Position numbers and translations under genes: made by a program
Notes under the pieces: generated by a model
The model's input: the letters and a program-made list of their open reading frames with translations, nothing else
Told to the model about the DNA's origin: nothing
Database searches by the model: none
NCBI GenBank assembly: GCA_037147055.1
Contig: JBAWVW010000005.1
Location: 1-54,149 of the forward strand
Reading direction: 5' to 3'
Source: Casp-actino8 sp037147055
GTDB lineage: Bacteria; Actinomycetota; Acidimicrobiia; Acidimicrobiales; Ilumatobacteraceae
DNA: 54,149 nucleotides
Part shown: piece by piece, positions 8,007 through 16,807 of the stretch
How the letters are laid out: the number at the start of each line of letters is the position of its first letter
How positions within the stretch are numbered: the stretch's first letter is position 1

Positions 8007-8201
8007 TGAAGCGGCCCTCTCTTGAGCGCTGGCCGATAGCCGTTGACGGATTTCGGCGATATGTCGCAATCCATTACGACATATTTCATCGGACAAAACA
8101 AAACGCGGATTGACAGCAGTTCGCAGGTTTTGCATTCCGTTGAACTGCAACTGCGTTGGTGCTTCTGTAGGGGTCGCCGATATGTGCTGGTTGATATCCA
8201 T
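7989..8201 (-). CDS. Possible small protein, unknown function
   Basis: A 70-residue minus-strand reading frame fills the gap between the LLM oxidoreductase and the ABC exporter and overlaps the former's last 18 bases. The peptide is balanced in composition and has an amphipathic helix-like stretch (LSDEICRNGLRHIAEIRQRL), so it looks protein-like. I see no ribosome site and no TANNNT box at the usual distance, and a perfect dyad (8059-8084) runs through it. It may be a real small gene or a chance frame. Confidence 0.35.
   Translation of the reverse strand: MDINQHISATPTEAPTQLQFNGMQNLRTAVNPRFVLSDEICRNGLRHIAEIRQRLSASAQERAASSTGAG
8059..8084. promoter_or_regulatory. Perfect 8-bp dyad ATATGTCG / CGACATAT
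   Basis: The arms are separated by 10 bases. The site lies 53 bases after the LLM gene and about 140 bases before the ABC exporter. It could be a repressor operator for the exporter or a weak hairpin. Confidence 0.35.
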
Positions 8202-8221
8202 GAATGAAGAATGCCTGACGG

Positions 8222-10075
8222 GTGTGGCAGGGATTCATGAGGCTCGCAATGGGGAGAATGACGGATGCAGGAACTAGTTTTGACACCGTGGCAGTCGAAG
8301 TAAATGAACCCCTCAGTGATTCGTCGCTGGGGTGGAAACTGCTCAGGACGGCCCTTTTGGAGCAAAAGAAAGGCCTGATTCTCGGAGTCTTGGTGGGTGT
8401 TTTTTGGGCGGCGGGCAAAGTATCGGTGCCGCAACTCACCAAGATGGGCATTGACCGCGGCATTGAAGGACACGAAAGTCTGTGGTTCTGGTCGGGTCTA
8501 GTTGTTGGGGCTGGCGTCATTGCCGGAATCTTCACATCGCTGCGTCGCTGGTACGCCTTTCGCGAAAGCCGTTGGATTGAGACTCGTTTACGGGAGAAAA
8601 TTTTTGATCATCTGTTGCATTTGCACGTGGGATATCACGACGGAATGCAAACAGGGCAAATCATGAGTCGTGCTTCCTCCGATCTACAGCAGTTGCAAGC
8701 CTTTGTGGTGATGATCCCGATCACTTTGTCTAACTTCGCAATGGTCATCGCTATCGTCGTGCTACTGATCAGTTCGCAGCCTGTTCTTGCTTTGGTCGCC
8801 TTGTCGCCGCTCCCGGTTGTCACTCTTCTTGCTAGTCGTTTTTCGCGAAATATCCACCCTGTCGTGTTAGAAGTGCAACAAGAGCAAGCGCAATTAGCGA
8901 CTGTCGTTGAAGAAAGCGTCGCTGGAGTGCGCGTGATCAAAGGGTTTGGCGCTGAAAAAGTTCAGGCTGACAAACTGCGTCAGGAGGCTGACGACATTTG
9001 GAACGTTTCCTTGATCGCCGCCAAGATTCGTAGTCGTTTCTTGCCAGCTTTAGATCTTTTGCCTTCGCTCGGCCTGATTGCGGTTCTCGGTATCGGTGGT
9101 CATCGGGTGATTAATGGTCAGATGTCCGTGGGTGATTTGGTAAAATTTAATGCCTACATCACCATGCTGATCTGGCCATTACGTAACTTGGCGATGACGG
9201 TGGCACTCGGGCAGCGGGCCTCAGTCGCTCTCATGCGAGTCAATGAAGTGTTGAATACGCCAAGTTTGATTACTGATCCGGTGGTTGCGCTCGAGCTCCC
9301 TAGTGGATCGCAGACGCAACCTGTCGGTCAATTGCAATTTAATGATGTGATCTTCGGTTATGGAGATAACGCACCCATTATCGATGGCTTTAACTTAAGT
9401 ATTGTTCCAGGTAACGCGGTGGCCTTGGTGGGTGCCACGGGTTCGGGAAAATCCACGATCGTGCGTTTGCTCACACGTTTCCACGATGTCCAACGAGGTT
9501 CAATCAAAATTGACGGAGTTGATATCCGCGCATTGTCTCTCAATGATTTACGGACCGCAGTGGGCATTGTCTTTGAAGAGACGTTTTTGTTTCACGATTC
9601 AGTTTTTGACAACATCGCTTTTGCCCAACCTGATGCCAGTCCAGAAGTTGTTGAACGCGCTGCCAAATTGGCCGGAGCGCACGATTTCATTCTTGAACTA
9701 CCTCACGGATACGCCACCATTCTTGGTGAGCGCGGATACTCCTTATCTGGAGGGCAACGTCAAAGAATCGCTATTGCGCGGGCCATAGTTTCGGACCCGC
9801 GCATTTTGGTGCTCGACGATGCAACCTCGGCCGTGGATCCCTCAAAGGAGCATGAAATTCGTCAAGCCATGGCCACTGTGATGAAGGGCCGAACGACAAT
9901 TGTGATCGCCCATCGCGCCGGAACTATTGCTTTGGCCGATTCCGTGGTTTTGCTTGATGGAGGTCGCGTCGTTGCTGTAGGGACTCACGAAGAATTACTT
10001 TTGAACGACGAGCGATATCAGAACGTTCTTGCCGCTTGGCAGGAAAACGACGGTGATACCGAGGTGGATGTCTGA
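8222..10075 (+). CDS. ABC exporter half-transporter, degenerate-site subunit
   Basis: The product has an N-terminal six-helix exporter domain (about residues 50-340) fused to an ATPase domain. Walker A is GATGSGKS near residue 404, the signature is LSGGQRQR near 508, Walker B is ILVLDDATSAVD and the switch is IVIAHRAGT. The catalytic Glu after Walker B is Asp (LDDATS), as in the non-hydrolysing site of heterodimeric exporters. Its stop overlaps the start of the next ABC gene (TGATG), which supports a heterodimer. The start is uncertain: GTG 8222, ATG 8237 or ATG 8258 are possible; the one at 8237 has AGGG 4 bases upstream. Substrate unknown, possibly a drug or lipid. Confidence 0.88.
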   Translation: MWQGFMRLAMGRMTDAGTSFDTVAVEVNEPLSDSSLGWKLLRTALLEQKKGLILGVLVGVFWAAGKVSVPQLTKMGIDRGIEGHESLWFWSGLVVGAGVIAGIFTSLRRWYAFRESRWIETRLREKIFDHLLHLHVGYHDGMQTGQIMSRASSDLQQLQAFVVMIPITLSNFAMVIAIVVLLISSQPVLALVALSPLPVVTLLASRFSRNIHPVVLEVQQEQAQLATVVEESVAGVRVIKGFGAEKVQADKLRQEADDIWNVSLIAAKIRSRFLPALDLLPSLGLIAVLGIGGHRVINGQMSVGDLVKFNAYITMLIWPLRNLAMTVALGQRASVALMRVNEVLNTPSLITDPVVALELPSGSQTQPVGQLQFNDVIFGYGDNAPIIDGFNLSIVPGNAVALVGATGSGKSTIVRLLTRFHDVQRGSIKIDGVDIRALSLNDLRTAVGIVFEETFLFHDSVFDNIAFAQPDASPEVVERAAKLAGAHDFILELPHGYATILGERGYSLSGGQRQRIAIARAIVSDPRILVLDDATSAVDPSKEHEIRQAMATVMKGRTTIVIAHRAGTIALADSVVLLDGGRVVAVGTHEELLLNDERYQNVLAAWQENDGDTEVDV

Positions 10076-11877
10076 TGTGGGGGATGTCTGCGGTCAGTGA
10101 AGCGGATCGATTGGATCGCATACAAACGCTAAAGGTTCTTCGCCGGGCCTTTGTGATGGCTCGTGCTCAACGGCGTTTACTTCTGTCGGCACTGGGTTTC
10201 GTACTCGTGGGCACGCTAGTGACATTGGCGGGTCCGACTTTAGTCCGCTACGGCATCGACCATGGGATTCGTGCCAAGAATGGGTCGGCACTGAATCGCA
10301 CCGTGGCACTTTATGTACTTGTCGTGATCATTGGGTACATCACGGCCCGCTTGCAATTTATTGCCATCAACCGTGCCGGTGAAGGTTTCCTACGCGAACT
10401 TCGGATCATCGTGTTCGGCAAACTCCAGAGGCAATCTATGGCTTTTTTTGATCGCGAAAAAGCTGGCGTTTTAGTTTCGCGAATGACTGCTGACATTGAG
10501 TCAATGAGTGAACTCGTTCAATTTGGGTTACTTCAGTTTGTTTCAGCTTTCTTGCTTTTGATTCTGGCCACAGTTTTGTTAGCGATCCTTTCGTGGCAGT
10601 TGCTGATTGTGGCAATGGTGGTCCTGCCGGTATTGATCGTGGCCTCTATCAAGTTTCAACGAATTTCCAATAATGCTTATCTCGACGTGCGCGAGAATGT
10701 AGGAAACAACTTGTCAACGTTGCAAGAAGGAATCACAGGCGTGCGCGTGATTCAGGCCTACGGGCAGCAGGCGAATCGTTCCAAGCGTTTCCGCCTATCC
10801 AATCGTGCACTTTTTGACTCGCACATGTACAGCGTAAAAATTAGTACTTGGTATTTCGGGCTCGTCGAATTCGCTGGAATCGCTGCCACGGGGGCGATCA
10901 TCGGCTTCGGTGGCTATTTGGTTCATCAAGGTACAGCAACGATTGGAACAGTCACGGCCTTCGTGTTGCTTTTAGCCAACCTCTTCGATCCCGTACAACA
11001 ATTGAGCCAGTTGTACAACACGGTGCAATCGTCGACGGCTGCTCTGCACAAGTTGTTTGTGATTATTGACGCTGTGCCCGATGTCGATGAAGTGGCGCAC
11101 CCCACAGAATTGTCAACACGTGGAGCACTGGTAGTTGATCATGTGACCTTCGCCTATGCCGGAAATGATCGTGAAGTGTTGAAGGATGTCACTATTTCTG
11201 TGGCTGATGGTGAGCGCTTGGCGCTGGTGGGTCCGACAGGCGCAGGTAAATCTACATTGGCTAAGTTGATGGCTCGGTTGTACGACCCGAGTGAGGTCAA
11301 TGGCCACAGAGGAACGGTCTCCTACGGAGGAGTTGATTTACGGCAAGCATCCAATTCGGACCTTCGACGCCGGATTGTCGTTGTTCCCCAAGAAGGGTTT
11401 TGTTTCTCTGGATCAATTCGCGAAAATATCCGTATTGCTCGATCAACAGCCAGTGACGGCGAGGTCGAAGAAGCCTTGGTCTCCATTGGCGCATTGGAAC
11501 GCTTCACTGAATTTCCAGAGGGACTTGACACCGATGTTCGTGAGCGGGGATCTCGATTGTCAGCGGGCGAACGGCAACTGATTGCTTTGGCGCGTGCTGC
11601 CCTTGTGAACCCGGCGGTTCTTGTTCTCGATGAGGCCACATCAAATCTTGATCCAGGCACTGAGGCTGTCGTTGAGCATGCTCTTGAAAGTTTGATGATT
11701 GGACGGACCGTGATTGTGGTGGCGCACCGTCTCTCAACCATTCGTCGTGCTGATCGGATCGGGGTCATCGATCACGGAGAACTCGTAGAACTGGGTTCGC
11801 ATGCCGAACTTGTCGAACTCAAGGGCCGTTACGCTGTTCTCTCCGATGCTTGGGATCGGAGTCAACCGCAGCGCTGA
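10075..11877 (+). CDS. ABC exporter half-transporter, canonical-Glu subunit
   Basis: This is the partner of the preceding gene, translationally coupled by a one-base stop/start overlap. A six-helix membrane domain precedes an ATPase domain with Walker A GPTGAGKS near residue 385, Walker B VLVLDEATSNLD with the catalytic Glu, and VVAHRLST. Its signature is LSAGERQL rather than LSGGQ. Together with the Asp in the partner's Walker B this gives one weak and one active ATP site, the pattern known for heterodimeric exporters of the TM287/288 and BmrCD kind. Location is the cytoplasmic membrane. The exported compound is not indicated by neighbours. Confidence 0.9.
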   Translation: MWGMSAVSEADRLDRIQTLKVLRRAFVMARAQRRLLLSALGFVLVGTLVTLAGPTLVRYGIDHGIRAKNGSALNRTVALYVLVVIIGYITARLQFIAINRAGEGFLRELRIIVFGKLQRQSMAFFDREKAGVLVSRMTADIESMSELVQFGLLQFVSAFLLLILATVLLAILSWQLLIVAMVVLPVLIVASIKFQRISNNAYLDVRENVGNNLSTLQEGITGVRVIQAYGQQANRSKRFRLSNRALFDSHMYSVKISTWYFGLVEFAGIAATGAIIGFGGYLVHQGTATIGTVTAFVLLLANLFDPVQQLSQLYNTVQSSTAALHKLFVIIDAVPDVDEVAHPTELSTRGALVVDHVTFAYAGNDREVLKDVTISVADGERLALVGPTGAGKSTLAKLMARLYDPSEVNGHRGTVSYGGVDLRQASNSDLRRRIVVVPQEGFCFSGSIRENIRIARSTASDGEVEEALVSIGALERFTEFPEGLDTDVRERGSRLSAGERQLIALARAALVNPAVLVLDEATSNLDPGTEAVVEHALESLMIGRTVIVVAHRLSTIRRADRIGVIDHGELVELGSHAELVELKGRYAVLSDAWDRSQPQR

Positions 11878-11885
11878 GGGTTGGT

Positions 11886-12617
11886 TTAACGTTCGAAAGC
11901 CAGCACGAATTCTAGAAGTCCAGTGTCGCCAGTACTGACAAATGGATTGGATGGATTAGCAATGCCATAATCCGCAAAGGTGATTTCAATTGAACCGAGA
12001 ACTCCAATGATTCCATTGGCAATCTTGGCGGTGACATCAAAGGAAACCTGTTGCGTGACTCCGTGCAATGTCAGTTCTCCCCGGGCAGTCGCAGTGATGT
12101 TTTGACCATCTGTCGGAACGGTGCCGAGTTCTATTGGGGTCAAGAGGCGGAACGTTGCAGTTGGATATGTTGCGGTATCCATAATGTTGCCAGAGAATTG
12201 AGAATCTCTTTTTGAACTGTCGCTCTTGATTGAGGCAACATTAATTTCGAAAACGGTGCTCAGTAGGGTTGTTTCTTGAATCCTGAGGGATCCGTTGACC
12301 TGATTTGTGCGTCCGACGCCTTCGGTGTCAACCCCTCCAAGTACTTCTTTTACCCGGTAGCCAACTGTGGATTCATTCGTGGCCAACCATGTGCCAGTGA
12401 TTCCCGCATCTTGCGTCAATGTTGAAGTAGGGGCTGTTGATGATTCGGTATCTGTTGACGGCGCTGTCGAAGAGACGCTCACAATTGCCGACAGGTCGTC
12501 TTCATTGAGCTTGCCTTCAGGTGGATTGATGACCTTCGTGTATAGCAAGACTCCGCCGTAAACGAGTCCGACAACAACAGCAATAGAAATCGCAACGCGA
12601 ATCAGAATTTTCAACAT
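11886..12617 (-). CDS. Membrane-anchored YceI-family protein
   Basis: YceI proteins are lipocalin-like barrels that bind isoprenoid or other lipid-like molecules. Here residues 5-27 are a single membrane anchor, residues 46-70 are a Ser/Thr-rich extracellular linker, and the YceI domain runs from about 72 to the end. Recognisable elements are the opening STVGYRVKEV, FEINVASIKSDSSKRDSQFSGNIMDTATYPTATFRL, GELTLHGVTQQVSFDVTA and the closing ITFADYGI. A ribosome site (AAAGG) precedes the start. It lies 33 bases downstream of metH on the same strand and could be co-transcribed, but no functional link is obvious. Confidence 0.88.
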   Translation of the reverse strand: MLKILIRVAISIAVVVGLVYGGVLLYTKVINPPEGKLNEDDLSAIVSVSSTAPSTDTESSTAPTSTLTQDAGITGTWLATNESTVGYRVKEVLGGVDTEGVGRTNQVNGSLRIQETTLLSTVFEINVASIKSDSSKRDSQFSGNIMDTATYPTATFRLLTPIELGTVPTDGQNITATARGELTLHGVTQQVSFDVTAKIANGIIGVLGSIEITFADYGIANPSNPFVSTGDTGLLEFVLAFER

Positions 12618-12650
12618 GTTGGGTGCCTTTCAGACTTACTGACTGAGCGG

Positions 12651-15600
12651 TTAGCGGGCGACAAAATATTTCGATTGTGGATGGTGGCATATGATCGCCG
12701 AAGTTGTTTGTTCTGGTTGATATTGCCAGCCAGTTTCTTCGCTGACTTCAATGCCGAGACGCCCAGCTTCAAGTAAGCGAGCCACGGTTGCGTTATCTTC
12801 GAGATCGGGACAGGCGGGGTAGCCCCATGAGTAACGACCGCCGCGATACTGCTGGCGGAACAAGCCACCGATAGATGGGCCGTCCTCACTGACGAAGCCC
12901 CATTCCTGGCGTATTCGCTTATGCCACAGTTCAGCCAAAGCCTCAGCCATCTCGACTCCAAGACCATGAATAATCATGTACTGCTGATACTCATTGGCAG
13001 CGAAAAGGCGGGCGGCTTCAATGCTCACGGCTTCGCCCATGGTGACGATATGGAAAGCTGCATAATCAAGGCCGTGCTCAACTGTGCAGAAAAAGTCAGC
13101 GATGCACATGAACGGAGCGGTACTTTGCCGTGGGTATGTGAAGCGGGCTAATTCGACAGTACGACTCTCATCGCTCCACACGATGAGGTCATCACCTTGG
13201 GCATTGACGCAGTAATAGCCGTAGACGACCTGTGGAATCAGGAAACCAGCGGCTTTGGCGGAAGCGAGTTCTTGACGAAAGGTGGCGCGCAGTCGTGACT
13301 TGAAGTCCTCGTCGGTCTCACCAATTTCTGGACGGAATTGCCATTGATTGCGATACAGGGCAGTCTCATTGACGTATTGAGCAATTTCATCAAGGCCGAT
13401 GCCCTTGACAATTTTTGAGCCAAGGAATTGTGGCGCGAAGACTTCACTATCACTAGCGACATCAGGAGAACGCAGGGGAAGGTCAACAGCAACTTTTTCC
13501 TTGGCCTCAGTGCGTGCTGGCAACACCCGTCCGGTTGGCACGCGGCCAAGAAGAGGATCATCAATGCCGGACTTTTTCATGGCCATCAATTTGTCGAGGG
13601 TGTGCAAACCTTCAAAGGCATCACGACCATAAAACACGCGACCTTCATAGATGTCACGCAAATCTTTTTCCACAAAAGAGCGTGTCAATGCAGCGCCACC
13701 GAGAATCACGGGCACTTCTGACATTTGTGATTCATTCAGTTGAATCAAGTTGTCGCGCATGATCAGGGTACTTTTCACGAGCAGTCCGCTCATTCCGAGA
13801 GCATCGGCTTTGACCTCTTTGACCTTCTGCAACATTTCAGATATCGGAATCTTGATTCCGAGGTTGTGAACTTCGTAGCCATTATTAGTACAGATGATGT
13901 CGACAAGGTTTTTGCCAATGTCATGCACATCGCCCTTGACTGTCGCCAAAACCAAAATGCCTTTAGCAGAACTGGCACCCGTCTTTTCCATATACGGTTC
14001 AAGGTAGGAGACTGCTGTTTTCATGGTCTCGGCCGATTGCAGGACGAACGGCAATTGCATTTGTCCTGATCCAAAGAGTTCGCCGACTACCTTCATGCCA
14101 TCAAGAAGAATGTCGTTGACAATCGTCAATGGTGCTAGCCCCTGAGCCATTGCGATATCAAGATCAGCAGTGAGACCCTCACGGTCACCGTCAATGATGC
14201 GTTGTTTGAGCAACTGCTCGACCGTCCAGTCACTGCGATCCTCGCGAACTGCGGCCACATCATTGACGTCGGCAAATATTTCAAGCAATTTTTTGAGCGG
14301 GTCATAGTCGGCGGTGCGTCGATCGTAGATGAGGTCTAAGCAGACTTGCTTGTGCTCTTCGGGCATGCGCGCAAGTGGCATAATCTTTCCTGCGTGAACA
14401 ATGGCCGAATCTAAGCCAGCGCGTACGCACTCATTGAGAAAGACGCTATTTAAGGCGTGGCGTGATGAAGGTTTGAGTCCGAAACTGACATTGGAGACTC
14501 CAAGAGTTGTGAAGCAACCGGGGATTTCGGCTTTGATTCGGGTGATCGCATCAATGGTGTACTTGGCATCGAGTCGCAGTGCGTCATCACCCGTTGAGAG
14601 TGGGAACGTCAGAGCATCAAAGATCAGATCGCTGGCCTTCAAGCCGTAGTGATCCACCGCGATGCGGTGCAGACGATGCGCGATTTCTAGTTTCCACTCC
14701 ACATCACGCGCTTGACCCTTTTCATCAATGAGAAGGCAGATCACTGCACTGCCGTATTCGCGTGCCAGTGAAAAGACGCGATCAAGTCTGCTGCCGGGTC
14801 CCTGTCCATCTTCCAGGTTGGCCGAGTTGAGAATTGCTCGCCCGCCGATGTGCATCAAGCCAGCTTCCATGACTTCGGGTTCAGTGGAGTCAAGGACCAA
14901 AGGCACGCTGGCTTGAGTAGCAAAGCGACTGGCAATCTCATCCATGTCAACTGCGCCGTCGCGAGCCACATAGTCAACGCACACATCAAGGACGTGGGCT
15001 CCTTCGCGAATCTGTTCGGTAGCGATTTTGGAGCAACTATCCCAATCGCCAGCAATCATCGCGTCGCGAAAAGCCCGTGAGCCGTTGGTATTGGTGCGCT
15101 CACCGATAATCAAAAACGAATTGTCTTGGATGATTGGCACTGATGAATAGATTGAGGAGACACTGGGTTCATCAATTGGCGTTCGCTTGGGTGCCGCCAG
15201 TCCGCTCACGGCATCAACGACAGCTTTGAGGTGAGCAGGCGTGGTGCCACAGCATCCACCGACGATGCCGACACCGAGATCGTGAACATGATGATGATGA
15301 AACTTGGCCAATTCTTCGGGAGTGAGGTCATAGTGCGTGCGACCGTCAACAATGCTCGGAAGTCCGGCATTGGGTAACACGCTGATTGGCATTGAGGCGT
15401 TTTCGCTGAGATAGCGCAAATGCTCTTGCATCTCGGCTGGACCTGTTGCGCAGTTGATACCAAAAACATCAGGACCCATGGCGCTGATGGCAGTCAAGGC
15501 TGCTCCTATTTCAGAACCCACCAGCATCCGTCCAGTGGTTTCCATCGTGACCTGTACTTGAATCGGCACTGGGCGACCCTCGGCGAGCATGGCGCGTCGA

Positions 15601-16127
15601 CAGCCAATCATTGCCGCCTTGATTTGCAGGAGATCCATGCAGGTTTCAATGAGGAATAAATCCACGCCACCGACAAGCAGTCCGCGGGCTTGCTCTTCAT
15701 AGGCATCACGCAATTCAGCGAAACGGATGTGCCCGAGGCTGGGGAGTTTTGTTCCAGGTCCTATCGATCCAGCCACGTAGCGGGCCTTGCCAGAGGACTC
15801 ATAATCGTTGGCGATATTTCGTGCCAGACGTGCTGCCTCAACGTTGAGCAGATATGCCTGATCGGAGATCTGATACTCAGTGAGAACGGTGGAAAAACTT
15901 CCGAAACTCGCAGTTTCAAGAACATCAACACCAACATCTAAGAATGCTCCGTGCATCTGCTGGATCACATCGGGTCGCGTCAGACAGAGATATTCGTTGC
16001 ATCCTTCAAGACTTGGGCCACCAAAATCGTCGGGACCAAGATCGAGGCCTTGAACAAAAGTTCCAAAGGCTCCGTCAAATACGATCACTCGTTCATTGAC
16101 GGCGGCGAGGTAAGGCTGGCGGGACAT
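12651..16127 (-). CDS. metH: Cobalamin-dependent methionine synthase
   Basis: The enzyme transfers a methyl group from methyltetrahydrofolate to homocysteine through methylcobalamin. All modules are present in 1158 residues: homocysteine domain with Zn ligands (VGGCCGTTPAHL near residue 292), pterin domain (FLIIGERTNTNGSRAF), cobalamin cap and binding domains with the DxHxxG motif in KGDVHDIGKNLV near residue 733, and the AdoMet reactivation domain ending with RGGRYSWGYPACPD. Length is close to the E. coli enzyme. The ATG lies 8 bases from a TAGATT box, so the transcript is probably leaderless and has no room for a cobalamin riboswitch. It is divergent from the cobalamin adenosyltransferase gene. 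Confidence 0.97.
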   Translation of the reverse strand: MSRQPYLAAVNERVIVFDGAFGTFVQGLDLGPDDFGGPSLEGCNEYLCLTRPDVIQQMHGAFLDVGVDVLETASFGSFSTVLTEYQISDQAYLLNVEAARLARNIANDYESSGKARYVAGSIGPGTKLPSLGHIRFAELRDAYEEQARGLLVGGVDLFLIETCMDLLQIKAAMIGCRRAMLAEGRPVPIQVQVTMETTGRMLVGSEIGAALTAISAMGPDVFGINCATGPAEMQEHLRYLSENASMPISVLPNAGLPSIVDGRTHYDLTPEELAKFHHHHVHDLGVGIVGGCCGTTPAHLKAVVDAVSGLAAPKRTPIDEPSVSSIYSSVPIIQDNSFLIIGERTNTNGSRAFRDAMIAGDWDSCSKIATEQIREGAHVLDVCVDYVARDGAVDMDEIASRFATQASVPLVLDSTEPEVMEAGLMHIGGRAILNSANLEDGQGPGSRLDRVFSLAREYGSAVICLLIDEKGQARDVEWKLEIAHRLHRIAVDHYGLKASDLIFDALTFPLSTGDDALRLDAKYTIDAITRIKAEIPGCFTTLGVSNVSFGLKPSSRHALNSVFLNECVRAGLDSAIVHAGKIMPLARMPEEHKQVCLDLIYDRRTADYDPLKKLLEIFADVNDVAAVREDRSDWTVEQLLKQRIIDGDREGLTADLDIAMAQGLAPLTIVNDILLDGMKVVGELFGSGQMQLPFVLQSAETMKTAVSYLEPYMEKTGASSAKGILVLATVKGDVHDIGKNLVDIICTNNGYEVHNLGIKIPISEMLQKVKEVKADALGMSGLLVKSTLIMRDNLIQLNESQMSEVPVILGGAALTRSFVEKDLRDIYEGRVFYGRDAFEGLHTLDKLMAMKKSGIDDPLLGRVPTGRVLPARTEAKEKVAVDLPLRSPDVASDSEVFAPQFLGSKIVKGIGLDEIAQYVNETALYRNQWQFRPEIGETDEDFKSRLRATFRQELASAKAAGFLIPQVVYGYYCVNAQGDDLIVWSDESRTVELARFTYPRQSTAPFMCIADFFCTVEHGLDYAAFHIVTMGEAVSIEAARLFAANEYQQYMIIHGLGVEMAEALAELWHKRIRQEWGFVSEDGPSIGGLFRQQYRGGRYSWGYPACPDLEDNATVARLLEAGRLGIEVSEETGWQYQPEQTTSAIICHHPQSKYFVAR

Positions 16128-16135
16128 TGACCATT

Positions 16136-16141
16136 AATCTA
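16136..16141 (-). promoter_or_regulatory. -10 box TAGATT of leaderless metH
   Basis: Minus-strand TAGATT is followed by 8 bases and the ATG ending at 16127. Confidence 0.5.
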
Positions 16142-16204
16142 CCGCTTCTGGATTATGAGACGAGGTTGGAATACAGATGGCTCTCATTCATGATGTGACA
16201 GTTG

Positions 16205-16219
16205 GCGAGGCAACCTCGC
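16205..16219. promoter_or_regulatory. Inverted repeat GCGAGG-CAA-CCTCGC
   Basis: A perfect 6-bp dyad with a 3-base centre lies in the 124-base metH/adenosyltransferase intergenic region. It overlaps the -35 region expected for the adenosyltransferase promoter, so it could be an operator. Confidence 0.3.
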
Positions 16220-16238
16220 GCTTCACGGTATGGACGGG

Positions 16239-16244
16239 TAAGGT
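16239..16244 (+). promoter_or_regulatory. -10 box TAAGGT of leaderless adenosyltransferase gene
   Basis: TAAGGT is followed by 7 bases and the ATG at 16252. Confidence 0.5.
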
Positions 16245-16251
16245 CTGACGT

Positions 16252-16800
16252 ATGGCTAGACAGCGCGTATATACAAAAGTTGGAGATGACGGCACGACCG
16301 GACTTTTTTATGGCGGACGCGTTCCCAAAGATAGTGCGTTACCCCGTGCTTACGGCACCGTTGATGAAGCGCAGTCGATTTTGGGTGTCGTTCGTGCTGA
16401 GGCTGGTGCGGGTTCAGAGATTGAGGCTTTGCTGATACCGATTATGCGCGATCTCTGGGTGTTGATGGCTGAGTTGGCCACCTTGCCCGAAAATCGTGCG
16501 AAGTTGACGCCAGGAGCATCAAGCGTTGAGGCTTCAATGGTGACCCGATTAGAAAACTTAATTGACGAACTTGATACGCGCTTTGAGCCGCCCACCGAAT
16601 TTGTTGTTCCAGGTGGCAACAAAGTTGCGGCATGGCTTGATGTGGCGCGCACCGTGGTCCGTCGTGCTGAGCGGCATTCAATAGTCGCTGCCCCCGCCCC
16701 GTCGCAGGCCGTGCCATATCTCAACCGACTCTCAGACTTGTTGTGGACGATGGCTCGATGGCACGAAGGAGAGAGCCTCCCCGTGCGTGGCGTGTCATGA
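16252..16800 (+). CDS. PduO-type cob(I)alamin adenosyltransferase
   Basis: The enzyme makes adenosylcobalamin from cob(I)alamin and ATP. Family hallmarks are the N-terminal ATP loop VYTKVGDDGTTGLFYGGRVPKDS, the segment RAYGTVDEAQSILGV, the ARTVVRRAER motif and the C-terminal PYLNRLSDLLWTMARW. The 182-residue length is normal. The product is the cofactor of the methylmalonyl-CoA-mutase-type enzyme encoded at 22624, and the gene is divergent from cobalamin-dependent metH, so this stretch is a small cobalamin-use cluster. The aminopeptidase gene starts 7 bases after its stop and is likely in the same transcript. Confidence 0.93.
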   Translation: MARQRVYTKVGDDGTTGLFYGGRVPKDSALPRAYGTVDEAQSILGVVRAEAGAGSEIEALLIPIMRDLWVLMAELATLPENRAKLTPGASSVEASMVTRLENLIDELDTRFEPPTEFVVPGGNKVAAWLDVARTVVRRAERHSIVAAPAPSQAVPYLNRLSDLLWTMARWHEGESLPVRGVS

Positions 16801-16807
16801 TAGAGAC

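Noticed and set aside
16128..16251. Cobalamin riboswitch before metH
   Set aside because: The gap is only 124 bases, no B12-box-like element was seen, and the -10 box is 8 bases from the start codon.
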